From Nepenthes gracilis (lineage: Eukaryota > Streptophyta > Magnoliopsida > Caryophyllales > Nepenthaceae), in contig BSYO01000003.1 of assembly GCA_033239525.1 (NCBI GenBank), positions 12,394,001 through 12,458,000 on the forward strand: DNA of 64,000 nucleotides. The letters are read 5' to 3'. Numbering within the stretch: the stretch's first letter is position 1; each line of letters opens with the position of its first letter. The notes below the pieces were generated by a model. That model worked only from the letters and a program-made list of their open reading frames with translations, was not told the origin of the DNA and did no database searches. A program made the translations under genes and the position numbers. Below, in pieces: positions 1 through 10,777 of the stretch.

Positions 1-1157
1 TTGGCTGAGACCTTCCGCATGCTCAAGACCCACGGGAAGAAGCTCAATCCGAGCAAGTGCACATTCGGTGTAGCTTTAGGAAAATTCCTGGGTTACATCG
101 TGTCACATTGAGAGATCGAGGCGAACCCAGAAAAGATACATGCGATCCTGGACATGCGGTCTCCTCAGACTGTAAAGGAGGTCCAGAAGCTTATCGGATA
201 GGTGGCAGCTCTCTCATGTTTCCTAGCAAAATCGGCCGAGAAGCATTGCCATTCTTCAAAACCCTGAGAGGAGCAAAAGCCCGAGACTTCTGGTGGAGTG
301 ATGAATGTGAAGACGCGTTCCGAGGACTCAAGAGTTATCTTTTAAGCCCGCCTCTGCTGGCTTCCCCTCAATTAGGCAAGGAGCTGTACCTATATCTCTC
401 CGTGTCCGACACGGCATTAAGCTCGGCCGTAGTACGAGAGCAACATGGGGAACAGCAACCCTTGTATTATGTAAGCAAGACCCTCGCAGACGCCGAGACA
501 AGATATCCGCTCATGGAAAAGATAGCCTTAGCGTTGGTCTACTCCGCCAGGAAACTCAGACCATATTTCCAGGCACACAAGATAGTGGTCTTGACTGACC
601 AGCCACTAAGAGCCATCCTTCAGAAGCTCGAGATATCCAGACGGCTAATCAAATGGGCCATTGAATTAGGAGAATTCAATATCGAGTTTCGTCCGAGACC
701 AACTCTGAAGAGACTGGCCCTCGCGGACTTCCTTGTCGAGACAACAGTGCTGGCCAGCGGCAGCGAAGACCAACCTGCCACAAACGAGATTAGCAAAGCA
801 TCAACATGGACCCTGCACGTGGGCGGCTCCTCGATGAAGGACGGCTGCAGAGCTGATATTGTCTTGCGCATGCCTGAGGGACTTGAGATAAAGTATTCAC
901 TAACCCTAGGGTTCTTGGCCACCAAAAATGTTGCGGAGTACGAGGCCTTGTTGGCTGGTCTTCGATTAGCCAAGGAATGCTCGGTCAAAAACTTGGTCGT
1001 TTACAGCGACTCCGAGCTTGTCGTCAACCAAGTCTGCGGAAGCTTCGACGTTAACAACTCACACCTGTCCAAGTACATCTCCAAAGTCAGGAGTGAGATC
1101 TCGGAGTTCGAGGCAGCTGAGTTTGTCCGCGTCCCCAGGGAAGAAAACGCCCAGGGT
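1..1157 (+). pseudogene. Ty3/gypsy pol fragment: RT end, RNase H and archaeal-type RNase H
   Basis: This is part of a retrotransposon polyprotein that copies element RNA into DNA. Positions 1-240, frame 1, carry the RT thumb/connection (NPSKCTFG, KFLGYIV, ending with KEVQKLIG) with in-frame stops at 109-111 and 199-201. A frameshift near 240 leads to frame 3, where the RNase H follows (DFWWSDECEDAF, YPLMEKIALAL, VLTDQPL). A second RNase H begins near 805 at WTLHVGGSS and continues with NVAEYEALLAGLRLAKE and VVYSDSELVVNQ. Family members usually have LHVDGSS there, so the first catalytic Asp appears to be Gly. The frame breaks again near 1157, before the linker into integrase. Lineage assignment rests on the double RNase H. 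Confidence 0.85.
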
Positions 1158-2517
1158 TGACACGCTGGCAAAGGCTGCGGCTTCAGGAGATCCGGAACAG
1201 TATGCTCGAGGAATGCGTGAAGTTCTAAAAAGATCCAGCATCGAAGACCCCGAGCCAGAAGTAATGCAAGTATCTGATGGCAACACCTGGATGACTCCTT
1301 ATCTAAGGTATTTATCTGACGACACATTGCCTGAGGATCCAAATGAAGCCAAGAAGATAAGAAAGACTATGGGATGGTACACGGTCATGGACAGCCAGTT
1401 GTACCGACGAGGCTTCTCAACCCCTTACCTGAGGTGTCTTACCCCCGAGGAGGCGAGTATGCCCTCCAGGAGGTACACCTCGGGATATACAGGTCTCACA
1501 TCAGAAGAAAGAACCTAGTCTTTAAGTTCATGAGGCAAGGATATTACTGGCCCATGATGAAGTACGACGCCATAGATTTCGTGTGCAAATATGAGAACTG
1601 CTAGTTCCATAGCAACATGAGCCACCGTCTCCACACAGACCTCCGGGCACTCTAGTCCCCTGGCCGTTCGCCCAGTGGGGGCTCGACATCCTTGGATTGC
1701 TCCCCCTCACGTCCGGACGGAGGAAGTTCTTGATCGTAGGAATAGATTACTTCACCAAGTGGGTGGAGGCAGTACCGCTGGCAAGGATAACGGAGCAAAA
1801 TGCCATTGAGTTCTTCCGGCAGAACATCGTGTGCAGATTCGGTATCCCAGAGTGCATCGTAACCAACAACGGGACGCAATTTACCGGTAAACGATTCACC
1901 AAGTACTACACCAGCCTGAGGATCCCTTGGTTCACACGTCAGTGGCGTACCCCCAAGCCAACGGATAGGTGGAAGTAACGAACTGCACAATCTTGCACGG
2001 GCTCAAGACTAAGCTAGAATGTTCCAAGGGCTCATGGGTGCACGAGCTGCCCTCGGTCCTCTGGTCATATAGGACGACGCCCAGAGAACCCATGAGGGAG
2101 ACTCCCTTCAGCCTCTGCTACGGGGTCGAGACTGTCATTCCAATAGAGGTAGGCCTCACGAGTCTGTGAGTTAGATGCTTCAGCGCAATCGACAACAACT
2201 AGAGGCTCCGAGAGATCCTCGACATGCTCGAGGAGATCCGCGACCAGGCCAGGCTTAGGGTAGCAGCCTACCAGCAACGAGTTGCCCACTATTACAACAA
2301 GAAGGTAAAGGCACGGCAGTTCGAGGTTGGGGATCTGGTGTTGAGGAGCATGGAAGCCACGGGAAAATACGCCGACAGAAACAAGCTCTCACCAAATTGG
2401 GAGGGGCCATTCTTGGTCTCCGCCATCCTTCGGGGAGAGGCCTACAAACTGCGCACCAAAGAAGGCAAGCTGGTGCCCCGGACTTGGAATGCCACGCACC
2501 TTAGGAGATACTACTAG
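1158..2517 (+). pseudogene. Ty3/gypsy integrase remnant
   Basis: This continues the polyprotein through at least four frame changes. The linker (VDTLAKAAAS) is in frame 1. The zinc-binding N-terminus (EVHLGIYRSHI, then RQGYYWPMMKYDA) is in frame 3, and its expected C-X2-C is degraded to CKYENC. The catalytic core (FLIVGIDYFTKWVEAVPLA) keeps the first Asp, but the second motif reads IVTNNGTQF where IVTDNGTQF is usual, so the second catalytic Asp is Asn. The third acidic motif sits in MEVTNCTILHGLK near 1969. The C-terminal part (RVAAYQQRVAHYYNKKVKAR, then FEVGDLVLR) runs in a fresh frame to the stop at 2515-2517. The enzyme would have inserted element DNA into chromosomes, but this copy cannot do so. 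Confidence 0.85.
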
Positions 2518-2540
2518 TAATAGGCGGATCACCTGCAACT

Positions 2541-2780
2541 ACCAAAACTCGGACTCGTCTGAGCGGCCCAAGAGGTCGTAACCAAAACTCAGACTCGTCC
2601 AAGCGGCCCAAGAGGTCGAAATCAAACTTCAGACTCGTCCGAGCAGCCCAAGAGGTCAAAACCAAAACTTGTACTCTTCCGAGCGGCCCAAGAGGTCGTA
2701 ACCAAAACTCGGACTCGTCCGATCGGCCCAAGAGGTCGAAACCAAAACTTGGACTCATCCGAGTAGCCTGAAAGGCCACG
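2541..2780 (+). repeat. 40-bp tandem repeat, six copies
   Basis: Six copies begin at 2541, 2581, 2621, 2661, 2701 and 2741. The core is ACCAAAACTYGGACTCGTCC followed by GAGCGGCCCAAGAGGTCG. Units differ by a few substitutions and no indels. The array starts about 23 bp after the pol stop, where Tat-lineage elements often carry family-specific tandem repeats. Because 40 is one more than a multiple of three, the array is open in shifting frames on both strands. The 92-residue minus-strand ORF across it is therefore a by-product. Confidence 0.95.
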
Positions 2781-3189
2781 TAATGAAAAAACTCAGACAG
2801 TGGCTAGATGCAAGATAATTTGTTTGACACCGTGATAAGCATACTCCAGAAGTCAAGAACGAGAAACAAGACGCTTGCACTAAAGTTAAATACCCCTATT
2901 TATTCATGTACGATATACAATGACAAAAAAAAAAAAAAGAAAGAGCTAGGTCTCTATGGGACCCTGCGGAGGAGTGGCTTCGAATTGTCCTTCTTGAGAT
3001 AAAGAGGCCTCTGCGTGGCTCGAGGTCCCTGGCTGATCGGAGGAGCGAGGACCCCCAGAGGGACTCGGATGTGGGGACCCAGGAAATCACCTCCCTGTAA
3101 GACCGTACACATTCTTGGGGCGTGCAGCGCTTGCATTCCGAGGATCTAGCATGGCAATGGGGAACCGCAGATGCAGCAGCCGCATCATC
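2781..3189. other. non-coding spacer in the Tat element
   Basis: This lies between the 40-bp array and the end of the antisense ORF. It holds an A-rich tract near 2926-2942. I see no ORF, tail module or TSD pair here. Confidence 0.5.
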
Positions 3190-5246
3190 CGGAGGCACAA
3201 ATGAATGCCATCCCAAAACTTGTTTCCAATAAGGGCGCTATATCCACGGCCCTCACCGACGCCCTCAGCCCCTCCTCCAACTGGAGATTCCTCTCTCGAA
3301 GGAATCCGTACTGGACTTAAGGAAGCCTTAGGGTTTCCCCAAAAGAAGCGCTCTTTGCGGTGGTCTCAGCAAGCTCCGCTTGCAGCCGCTGGTTTTCTTC
3401 TCGAACAGCCCTCAAAGATTCCGTCTCCAAATGAGATTGGGAAACTTCGCCAACCAACTGACTAAGGCCCCCGATCAGATCTTAGAGCTGCAAAAGGAGG
3501 CAAGATCATTAAGGCACAGGCAACGGGAAGCAAGGAAAATAGGAAAATGGCAAAGTACCTTAGAAACTAGAGGATCCTGACTTGGGCCACTCTCCCCTAA
3601 GGCCTCGAGCAAGTGTAGCTCCTCCACAGACTCCGCAGAAACATTAAAAGTAGCCTCGGACGGAGGACCTTCAGGAATAGGTGGCTCCACAACATCCGAG
3701 GCCCAGCGACCTCCGGGATCTCTGAGGCCGCGACCACAACCTCATCACCGCTAAGAATGTCAAAAATGTCCTCACCAGTAGCGGTGACAGTTGCCTCCAT
3801 CCCACAAGGCTCCTCAGCATCAAAAGCAACCTCCTCCGAGGCCTCAAAAACAATAGGGTCCTCGAGCGGGGGACCCGCAAGAATGTCTAAGACCCCACTC
3901 TGGGTCTCGGCGCCACATGAAGAAGGGCTTGTAGCCCCAGACTCCGCAGAAAGTCCAGCAATGAACCTCATGGCCCTAGCTCGTTGGTGATATTGCCTGA
4001 AGCGTGGTGGACTATTAGCCAACTGATGTGGAAGCAAAGCACGACTTGGGCGTGTGTAAATCAGTCCTAGGATGTAGCTACTGGCATTTGAATTTTCTTC
4101 TGCTGTTTTTTCTGTCTTTGGAACGGTGGTACCTCATTTGATAAATCTATTGATGCTGTTCCTGTGTGTGGGTTTTTAGGCTGGATGGATTGTGGCCGCT
4201 TTAGATGTTTTTTCCCATCTAGGTTTTTTCAAATTTTTGTTCGGTTTCACAAATTGTTGGTGCTCGAGGAATGCCCTAGCTCGTTATTCTACCTATAAGT
4301 CGATAAAACACTTGGAGATAGAATATCGTTTTGTAATTTTGTTTATTTTAATTTTAATTTACCTAAAAAAAAAAAAAACCAACCTCATGGCCCTCTTAAC
4401 CAGGGGGGCAATAACAGAGGTGTCATTTTCAGGCGAGGACTAGTCAATGATATCCAGTGGATCTCCTGAGGCCTCAGTCCGCGGGCTCTCTGTGGCCTCT
4501 CGGATGGCTCCTGAATGATAAGGGAGGCCTCCCTTTTTCCCAGTCTTTTCTTCTTCTTCTTCTTCGAAGCTGTAGCGGTAGTGGAGTCCCCGGATGGTGT
4601 CACCCACTTGGCCTCGGCCAACTTCTCGGGTGACAGCCAAATATTCTTCTTCCCCACGTTAAAACTGCCAAGGTTGGCCATCACAAGTCCGTGACCTCCT
4701 TGGCAATTTCTCTCTCCTCAGTAGAGGGTCAGAGTAGCGTTTGCTTGCCACGTTTTCCCATACAACTGAGAGCTCCCAATTCTCTCGGACTCCCAGAAAG
4801 AAGAATTTGTCCTTCCACCTTTTCGTGGAGTACGGGTTCCCTCCGCTCATCACAGCAAACTCCGGACGATGAGTCATGGTGATCCAGTCAAGATTATGGG
4901 TGAAACGAAACATGACTTTCACCATGGCCACCTCAAGGACCTTCTTGTGGCAATGTGCGAATACACAAAGAGAGACCAAATACCTGATCGTGTTTGGCTA
5001 AAGCCTAGCGAGTGGGACGGCCAGCTCCCTCTTCAAGTGATAGAGCTCCAGTGGTACGGGGAAACGAAGTCCGCCTTTAAGGTGAATCTCATAGACGGCG
5101 ATGAAGCCATCCAGAGGGCTGCAAGCCCTCTTGGTGGCCCCTGGAACCACCATCGCGACGGAGTCCGGGATGCTGTACTTCACCCGGATCTGCTCAAGAT
5201 CTTGGAGGGAGAGAGAGGAGGCAATCTCTTTAATGCCTGGAACCAT
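3190..5246 (-). pseudogene. antisense ORF of the Tat element, 'putative gypsy type transposon' domain protein
   Basis: The gene reads opposite to pol, from an ATG at 5246 leftward. Residues include ALSPLDG-like text, then AVYEIHLKGGLRFPVPLEL, followed after an in-frame TAG near 4998 by VLEVAMVKVMFRF and KRWKDKFFFLGVRENWELS. This matches my recollection of the plant domain annotated as 'putative gypsy type transposon' (PF04195), known as an extra ORF in some Ty3 elements. A Lys-rich stretch follows near 4560. An acidic part precedes a coiled-coil-like end (REENQRLQAELAETTAKSA) near 3400. Frameshifts occur near 4670, 3690 and 3490. A 403-bp LINE tail at 3978-4380 splits it; removing the tail and one TSD copy rejoins the frame across RAMRF. 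Its function is unknown, and the domain name is the less certain part. Confidence 0.65.
3978..4380 (+). mobile_element. 5'-truncated LINE 3' tail, 403 bp
   Basis: It is flanked by a perfect 14-bp TSD, AACCTCATGGCCCT, at 3964-3977 and 4381-4394. It ends with the shared LINE module: GCTCGAGGAATGCCC at 4262, a stem-loop at 4285-4326, then TTTACC(A)n. It contains no ORF. The insertion lies inside the antisense ORF, so that ORF is older than this event. Confidence 0.9.
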
Positions 5247-5662
5247 GGTAGCAGAAAACGAAAACAGGACGATGAAAAGGAATTTCAGAAGACACTAGGG
5301 AAATGCAGAGAAGAAGGAGGGAAAAAATGGAAGTGAAAGAGGCAACTTAAAGGAAATTTCAAATGCGAAATAAGCGCCCTCATTATGGGCCTTACGACGC
5401 GTCAATAGCCCATACGCAGGGAGCGGACGTGGGCTTTTGGCCTCCCAAGGCGATGTCACTTCAATTAGGCGTCGCATTTAACACCCTGCAGAGAAACCAG
5501 ATGGTGGGGAAAGATAGATCTCAGACTGATAAGAAGGTCTCGGGATGTATAAAGGTAGCTCCCATCAGCAAGACATAGAGGCCGCGGACTGTCGTGATAG
5601 AGGATTGCTCTCAAGAAATGTCAAACGGCTGAGTCCTCGAACCATTAGACATGGGGGGCTCA
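5247..5662. other. non-coding region between antisense ORF start and 3' LTR
   Basis: This would contain the antisense ORF's 5' untranslated region on the minus strand and, next to the LTR, the polypurine tract on the plus strand (ATGGGGGGCTCA near 5651-5662). No other feature is visible. Confidence 0.4.
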
Positions 5663-6701
5663 TGATGGGTCCTGGCACCCAAGGCCCAAAAAGGAAGGCC
5701 CAAAATCACGACCACGGACCTAGAGGATTACAAAGACAAGCTAGCCCAAGAGGCCCAAGAGCCCAACTTGGCCTAAAGAACTAAATTGGCTTCATAAGCC
5801 CCGGGATTTGGGCTAATTGTTCCAAGAAGCCCCAAATAGCGACAACGATCCGAGAAGTCAGTTTGACCTGAAAGGGGCACCAAGATGCCACAGGGGGCTG
5901 ACATCATCAACGAAATCTCGAGGACCTTTAGCAGGAGAAATGTCCAAGAACCTAACTCAACGAACCAGGAAAAGATTTATAGGGCTTTCAAAAGACGATG
6001 ATAGCCTCAACGTCTCCACGCCCTCAGGAGAAGGAACCAAAATGACCGAGCATGCCAGCTCAGATGACTCACTATTACCAAGAAGCACGCGCTGTCATGA
6101 AAGATCTAACGGCTCCTAACACACCGTATCCGCAGAGCAGGCGTCTCTATCACGTCGTACCCACAGAGCTGGTGACAGGTGTCCTTGTCACAGGGCTGGT
6201 GACAGGTATCCTTGACACGCCACGCCTGCAGGGCTTGTAGTAGGCGTCCCTGACACGCCCGTGCCACGTGTCCCCTTGCCAACGGTATAATTTTCTCTTA
6301 TAAATACCCCATTCAGGCAACAAGGAAAGGATTCCACCAACTGTTATTTGGAGCATGCATTGTGAACCACTCTTGAAAGCAAAGAGAAAAAGCAATGAGA
6401 AAGAGCAAGACTCCTCACTTTGTAATCCTCTGTGGTAGCAAATCGCTCTACTGGTGCCTCGTTGTACTTCTTTTTCGTAATAGTGAAACCTCTCGGATTG
6501 TCCATCTGCCATCGTGGTTTTTGCCCCATTCTTGCATAATAAGGGTTTTCCACATAAATTGCGTGTGCTCTCTGCGTCCTCGTCCCCCTTCTCCATTTTT
6601 TATTTACGATTTATTTTGTGTTGCTCGTTTTCGTTCATCTTGGAACGCATAACGCTGCTCGGACTTCAATCGATAGACGGCTGGAACACGCGGACGCAAC
6701 A
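5663..6701 (+). repeat. probable 3' LTR of the Tat element
   Basis: The proposed start is TGATGGGTCC just after a G-rich tract, and the proposed end is GCAACA at 6696-6701. Promoter-like TTATAAATA lies at 6298-6306. CCACGTGTCC boxes and GGTGACAGGTGTCC-like short repeats lie upstream at 6170-6280. The right edge is supported by an abrupt change to AT-rich DNA. The left edge is a guess, because the partner LTR is not in the window. Confidence 0.45.
6298..6306 (+). promoter_or_regulatory. TATA box of the Tat LTR
   Basis: TTATAAATA followed by CCCC lies about 400 bp before the proposed LTR end, a normal position for an LTR promoter. Confidence 0.5.
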
Positions 6702-7829
6702 ATAATTAATATTGTTAAATTTGTTCATTTATATAATAAAAAATATATAATACAGTGAATATCTCCTTACTCCATATAATTCATTGATTACTAAAAAATT
6801 TGTAAAAAACTTACACGTTTTAATAATGAATTAAATTTAGCATACATATGAAAAATTACTATATCTTTATATAATTTGTGGTTTCATGAAATAAAATAGA
6901 ACTCTAAATATATTTTATGATTACCTATTATTGACTTTTTGAAAAGGTTATACATTCTTTATGAGCAAAGTTTTCAACTTTTTGGTAACGTCTCGTTGAA
7001 CAACCGTTTTAGTTCACCTATACATGACAAGAAGTTAGATGATCAATGACACCGATTAGAACAAGAAATTCTTCTTTTCTTTTTTTTTTTCCTTTTAATT
7101 TTATTTTAAAAAAGTGGAGAAAACAACGGTTTTGCTTTGAGTCTGTAAGTTGCAAATTTTTAAGAAATCAAACGCAAATCATAGCATTGTGGCAACGTTT
7201 ATATTTTGTGCTCCATTGGAGTACAAGTTAGAACCAATGGAAAATTTTACAGAGAAATAAGAAAAAAATTTATTTGATAGGTGTTTAATGCCTTAAAATA
7301 TTTGTAGGCCCAAAAATATTATTTATGTTAGGTATGGTCTAATATGAGATTGGTCTAATCCGTTTTTATGAGGGGCTCACAAATAGTTTAACTCATAAAG
7401 GAATATGAATCAATTGAATTGTTAGACTCAAAACAAAATAGAATCTCACTGAACTATTGGATATTTGAATGGTTGATCTATTGGTAATACAAAAGATTAA
7501 GGTACCAAATAATACTCGATTAATACATTTGAACTATTAATTTTAACGAACGGTTACATGAACTAACCAATGAACAGTCGAATTAAGTGACCAATTAAAA
7601 TGCACAATGAACGAGCATCATATTCAAAACATATGTTATTGTTGGACCAGTCAATTTCCAATAACATAATTTCTCGATTAATGTGTACTTATAAATTTTC
7701 AGGAAGATTATACTGATTAGAAATAACATTATAAATACGTCTATTTTTAACATTATTAAGTACGTGTTCTTTTCTTCTATGCTAAATTCAAAATGTATAT
7801 AATTTCAAAGTACCACAAAATGTAAGGAG
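6702..7829. other. AT-rich non-coding DNA
   Basis: No ORF with recognisable homology, no tandem array and no LINE tail were seen. It probably belongs to the decayed LTR-like sequence that continues to the right. Confidence 0.4.
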
Positions 7830-8260
7830 TCTCCAAGCTTCTATCTTACTTTGCTCATCAATCGTCAATTCCTTTGATCTATCTGAAGGGAAGAAAAATT
7901 GCAATGAGTGAGCCAAATGTTCACCAGTGTACATATTATGCAAGAATATGCAATGTTTAAACATAACATACTTTAATATACATATAAGGATCGGATATAT
8001 GAAATGTAATGCCTTTATCTTTCTTTCTTTACTGAGCTTTTATCAAACTTTATTCGTAACTTTCTTATCTTAAGAAGCCTTTACTATATTTTATTTACTT
8101 TTCTATATCTTGAGAGATCAGAGCTAATAGGCCTTACCTTGATATTACCCTCTGAAGTGAGTGATATTACCTATATTATCCGTAGATGGGACCAAAAGCC
8201 GACATCCTGCAACTACATTCAATGATAGATTGTATTCAATCCACACAATCAAAGGCCGAT
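7830..8260 (-). repeat. LTR-like core block, copy 1
   Basis: The block shares GAGTGAGCCAAA-type text, GCTAATAGGCCTTACC and CAATCCACACAATCAAAGG with 20590-20960 and 36880-37400, and inverted with 26400-27000. In the 36880 copy it lies next to a Ty3 primer binding site and gag, which suggests LTR sequence of that family. Divergence is high and borders are not defined. Confidence 0.45.
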
Positions 8261-8261
8261 G

Positions 8262-8676
8262 TTCCTTCTTGTACAATGCCCCAAGGACTGCAGTCATATC
8301 ATATCATTTCCTCTTTGTACAATGCCACGAGGACGGCGGACATATCGTATCATTTTTTCCTTGTACAATGCCCCAAGGATGGTGGTCATATCGTATCATT
8401 TCCTCCTTGTACAATGCCCCGAGGACGACAGTCATATCGTTTTGTTTCCTCCTTCTACAACATCCCGAGGAGGGTGGTCATATCGTATTGTTTCCTTCTT
8501 ATACAACGCCCCGAGGACGGCGATCATATCGTATCATTTCCTCCTTGTATAACATCCCGAGAATGGCGGTCATATCGTATCATTTCCTCCTTGTATAACA
8601 ACCCGAGAACGGCGGTCATATTGTATCATTTTTTCCTTATACAACGCCCCCGAGGACGGCGGTCCACGTATCCCTC
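8262..8676 (+). repeat. 46-bp tandem repeat, nine copies
   Basis: Units start their GTACAATGCC/GTATAACATC core at 8271, 8317, 8363, 8409, 8455, 8501, 8547, 8593 and 8639, exactly 46 bp apart. Each reads roughly TTGTACAATGCCCCGAGGAC, then GGCGGTCATATCGTATCATT. No indels occur in the core spacing. Because 46 is one more than a multiple of three, overlapping ORFs of 97-178 codons arise in all three forward frames with the same repeated peptide. I regard them as non-coding. Confidence 0.95.
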
Positions 8677-10283
8677 TATAGATGGAGTTATTTTACGTAC
8701 AATAAATTCTTATATTAACTAGGATAATTTATCACTTTCAGTGGTCATTTTATGAATAGTTTAATGGCCAGATCAATACGCTCAAATTTCATTAACAAAG
8801 ACAGGTACCGGTTTAGTCGAGTGATCAGTTCGGTGTCGGTTCGATATTCAAATTGGGTCAAATTTAATATCCTAATATCTTAACATCATCTTAACATTCT
8901 TAAGTTGAATCGGATGCAAGTTTGGCCAATTTAGGGGCCGGTTCGGCTGGTCTAAACCAAAAGGGTAAACCGGTTCATTTAGCTTACTATTCAACTAAAC
9001 CGGTTCACCCCTTTAGCAGCATATGGGTGCTGACACCCAGTTCTTCAAGAGGCCGGTTCACTATTCAATTTAAGGTATTTTTGGACTCAATTTTGTGTGT
9101 TGGTATCTTGACTCTTGTACTAAATAAATTGGCCGGGGCGGCTCCTAAATCATCCAGTTCAGGGCCGGTTTAGTCCGTTTTCCTTGGACTGTCAGAACTG
9201 ATTTTTAGGATACTGGCTGGTTCAGGGCCAATACAAAGGGCCAGTTTAGTGCCCATTTCAAATCATATTGGCCGTCAGCTTCACACGTGGGTAGGTCTAC
9301 CTTAGTACATTATACAGTAATTGGGCCGACTTCTGATTCATCTGAATTATGGCCGGTTCGGTCATCTGCTCCAAGACTGCCATATCTTGCTTCAACAGGA
9401 AGGTCCAGTGACTAGTTCTGTTTGGGAGACCTTTATGGCTAGTTCAAGGCGGGTTCTTGGTTGGTCCATGGAGTCTAATAATAGCTAAAAGACTTAAATT
9501 TAATAATTGGTTGGGCTCGTGGCCGGTTCATGCCAAACTCTAGCCGGTGCAGGCCTGGGAAGTGGCCACAGATTCTACATTAACAGTGTTCTGTTGCAGC
9601 CGATTTTTATTGCTAAGTTGGTGGCAGGTTCATGGTTAGTTTGGGTTCAAATTTTACAGAGATACACTTTGCATTATCACAATAATGTCAAGCCATCATG
9701 GCTGCCGGTTTAGCCCATTTGGGTACCGGTTCGTGGGTCAAAAGTTCATACATTAGCAAGACTGCAGAAACTGAATACATTAGCAAGACTGCAGAAACAT
9801 AATGGGTTTTGATATGGAGGCCGGTTCAGGGCACGGTTCAATACGAATTTCCAAGAGATTAGGTCACGACTTAGATAAGGTAATGAGCTTTTAGTATACC
9901 AATTTTGAGCTCAATTGGACATCGTTTGGTTGGCTATTTCGCAAAAGTTTAGAAAGCCATCTAAAGGCAGTTTTGAGCCTTAAAATTTTGAAAGTATACA
10001 TCATGACCAATTTGATTATTATGATTGAATTCGGACAATTTACAAGTATTAGATCAATAATACCTCATGGATTATCAATGATAGACAACAAAGAATGAAG
10101 TAGATCAAAGTACACTTGCCAATTTGTCTGGTTACTTGCTGCTGTCCCCGAGCTCTGTTTTCGGGCTCATATGCTATGTTTTTCCTCTTCCTTCTATTTT
10201 CTCACATTTTCTTCTTTCTCTCTTCTGTTTTCTCAAGATTTTCCACTCTTTTTTTTTTACTAAAATCCCTCTCCTCACCTCCT
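8677..10283. other. CCGGTTCA-rich non-coding tract
   Basis: About fifteen irregularly spaced variants of GGCCGGTTCA/AACCGGTTCA lie between 8809 and 9830. The tract ends in a pyrimidine-rich stretch (10185-10275) into which copia element A inserted. A similar tract lies at 23880-24700, also right of an LTR-like core, so the two look like diverged copies of the same LTR-type unit. No coding signal was seen. Confidence 0.5.
9748..9798 (+). repeat. 24-bp direct duplication
   Basis: The segment beginning ATACATTAGCAAGACTGCAG is repeated exactly at 9748-9771 and 9775-9798, period 27. No insertion separates the copies, so simple slippage is likely. Confidence 0.9.
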
Positions 10284-10765
10284 TGTTAGAAATTTATGTG
10301 GTTAAAACAACCACAAAAGCGGAATTTAAAATCGATTAATATACCTCCAGCCATTTGGTGCTCTGTTTTCGGACGTTCGATTCGGACCGACTCTGTGCTT
10401 CTGGACACTCATTCACTTGTTTAGATGGTGTATTACTTGAGTTGGGTGCCAGGGACAAAGCCAGAATGCTCAATTTATAGGCGAAACCATCACCCGCCTC
10501 AACCGAGCGTTTGGTACTCAAACCGGCCAAAATTGATTAATTAACTTAATGGGAGAGTTATCACCACTTAATGGACCACAAATGCTTCAGCAATTAACTG
10601 AGATAAACGCTTGAAGGCTACAAAATCGATCGAGGAAGACGAAGAGAACGAAACCCTTCTGTCGGCTCGAAATCGGCTTCAGAAGCCGTTCGTGGCTCGC
10701 GGCTTGGCAGCTTGTGGGCCGGGTCAACGGCTTGGGCCGGCTCAGCATTTGGGCTGAAGCCCACA
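10284..10765 (-). repeat. 3' LTR of copia A
   Basis: It starts TGTTAGAAATTTATG and ends GAAGCCCACA on the plus strand. It contains minus-strand TATAAATTGAGC. An open frame of 64 codons inside it recurs in all four LTRs of the family but looks incidental. Confidence 0.95.
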
Positions 10766-10777
10766 TTCTCCCACTTG
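10766..10777 (-). other. polypurine tract of copia A
   Basis: On the minus strand this reads AAGTGGGAGAA next to the 3' LTR, the site for priming plus-strand DNA synthesis. Confidence 0.75.

Larger units (their letters stand above)
1..6701 (+). mobile_element. 3' half of a Tat/Retand-type Ty3/gypsy retrotransposon
   Basis: The left 6.7 kb reads as one element entering from outside the window: the end of pol, a 40-bp tandem array, an antisense ORF remnant, then a TATA-bearing region ending in GCAACA that looks like the 3' LTR. A second, archaeal-type RNase H after the usual one, and extra sequence with an antisense ORF between pol and the 3' LTR, are known traits of the plant Tat lineage. The 5' LTR, gag, protease and most of the reverse transcriptase lie outside, so neither the TSD nor LTR divergence can be checked. 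Many stops and frameshifts show that the copy is dead. Confidence 0.75.

Noticed and set aside
2501..2779. Minus-strand 92-codon ORF with a repeating LLGRSDESEFWLRPLG motif
   Set aside because: A by-product of the 40-bp tandem repeat.
8262..8676. Regularly spaced repeats that could suggest a CRISPR array
   Set aside because: Units are contiguous, without unique spacers, in a plant transposon context, and there are no cas genes.
8161..8722. Three overlapping ORFs of 97-178 codons with a repeated peptide
   Set aside because: They are produced by the 46-bp tandem array, which is open in every forward frame. No start context or homology.
10336..10530. 64-codon ORF beginning MAGLSTKRSVEAGDG, recurring at 16301, 52431 and 58400
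   Set aside because: It lies inside the copia LTRs and recurs only because the LTRs do. It overlaps the TATA box and has no known LTR gene counterpart.
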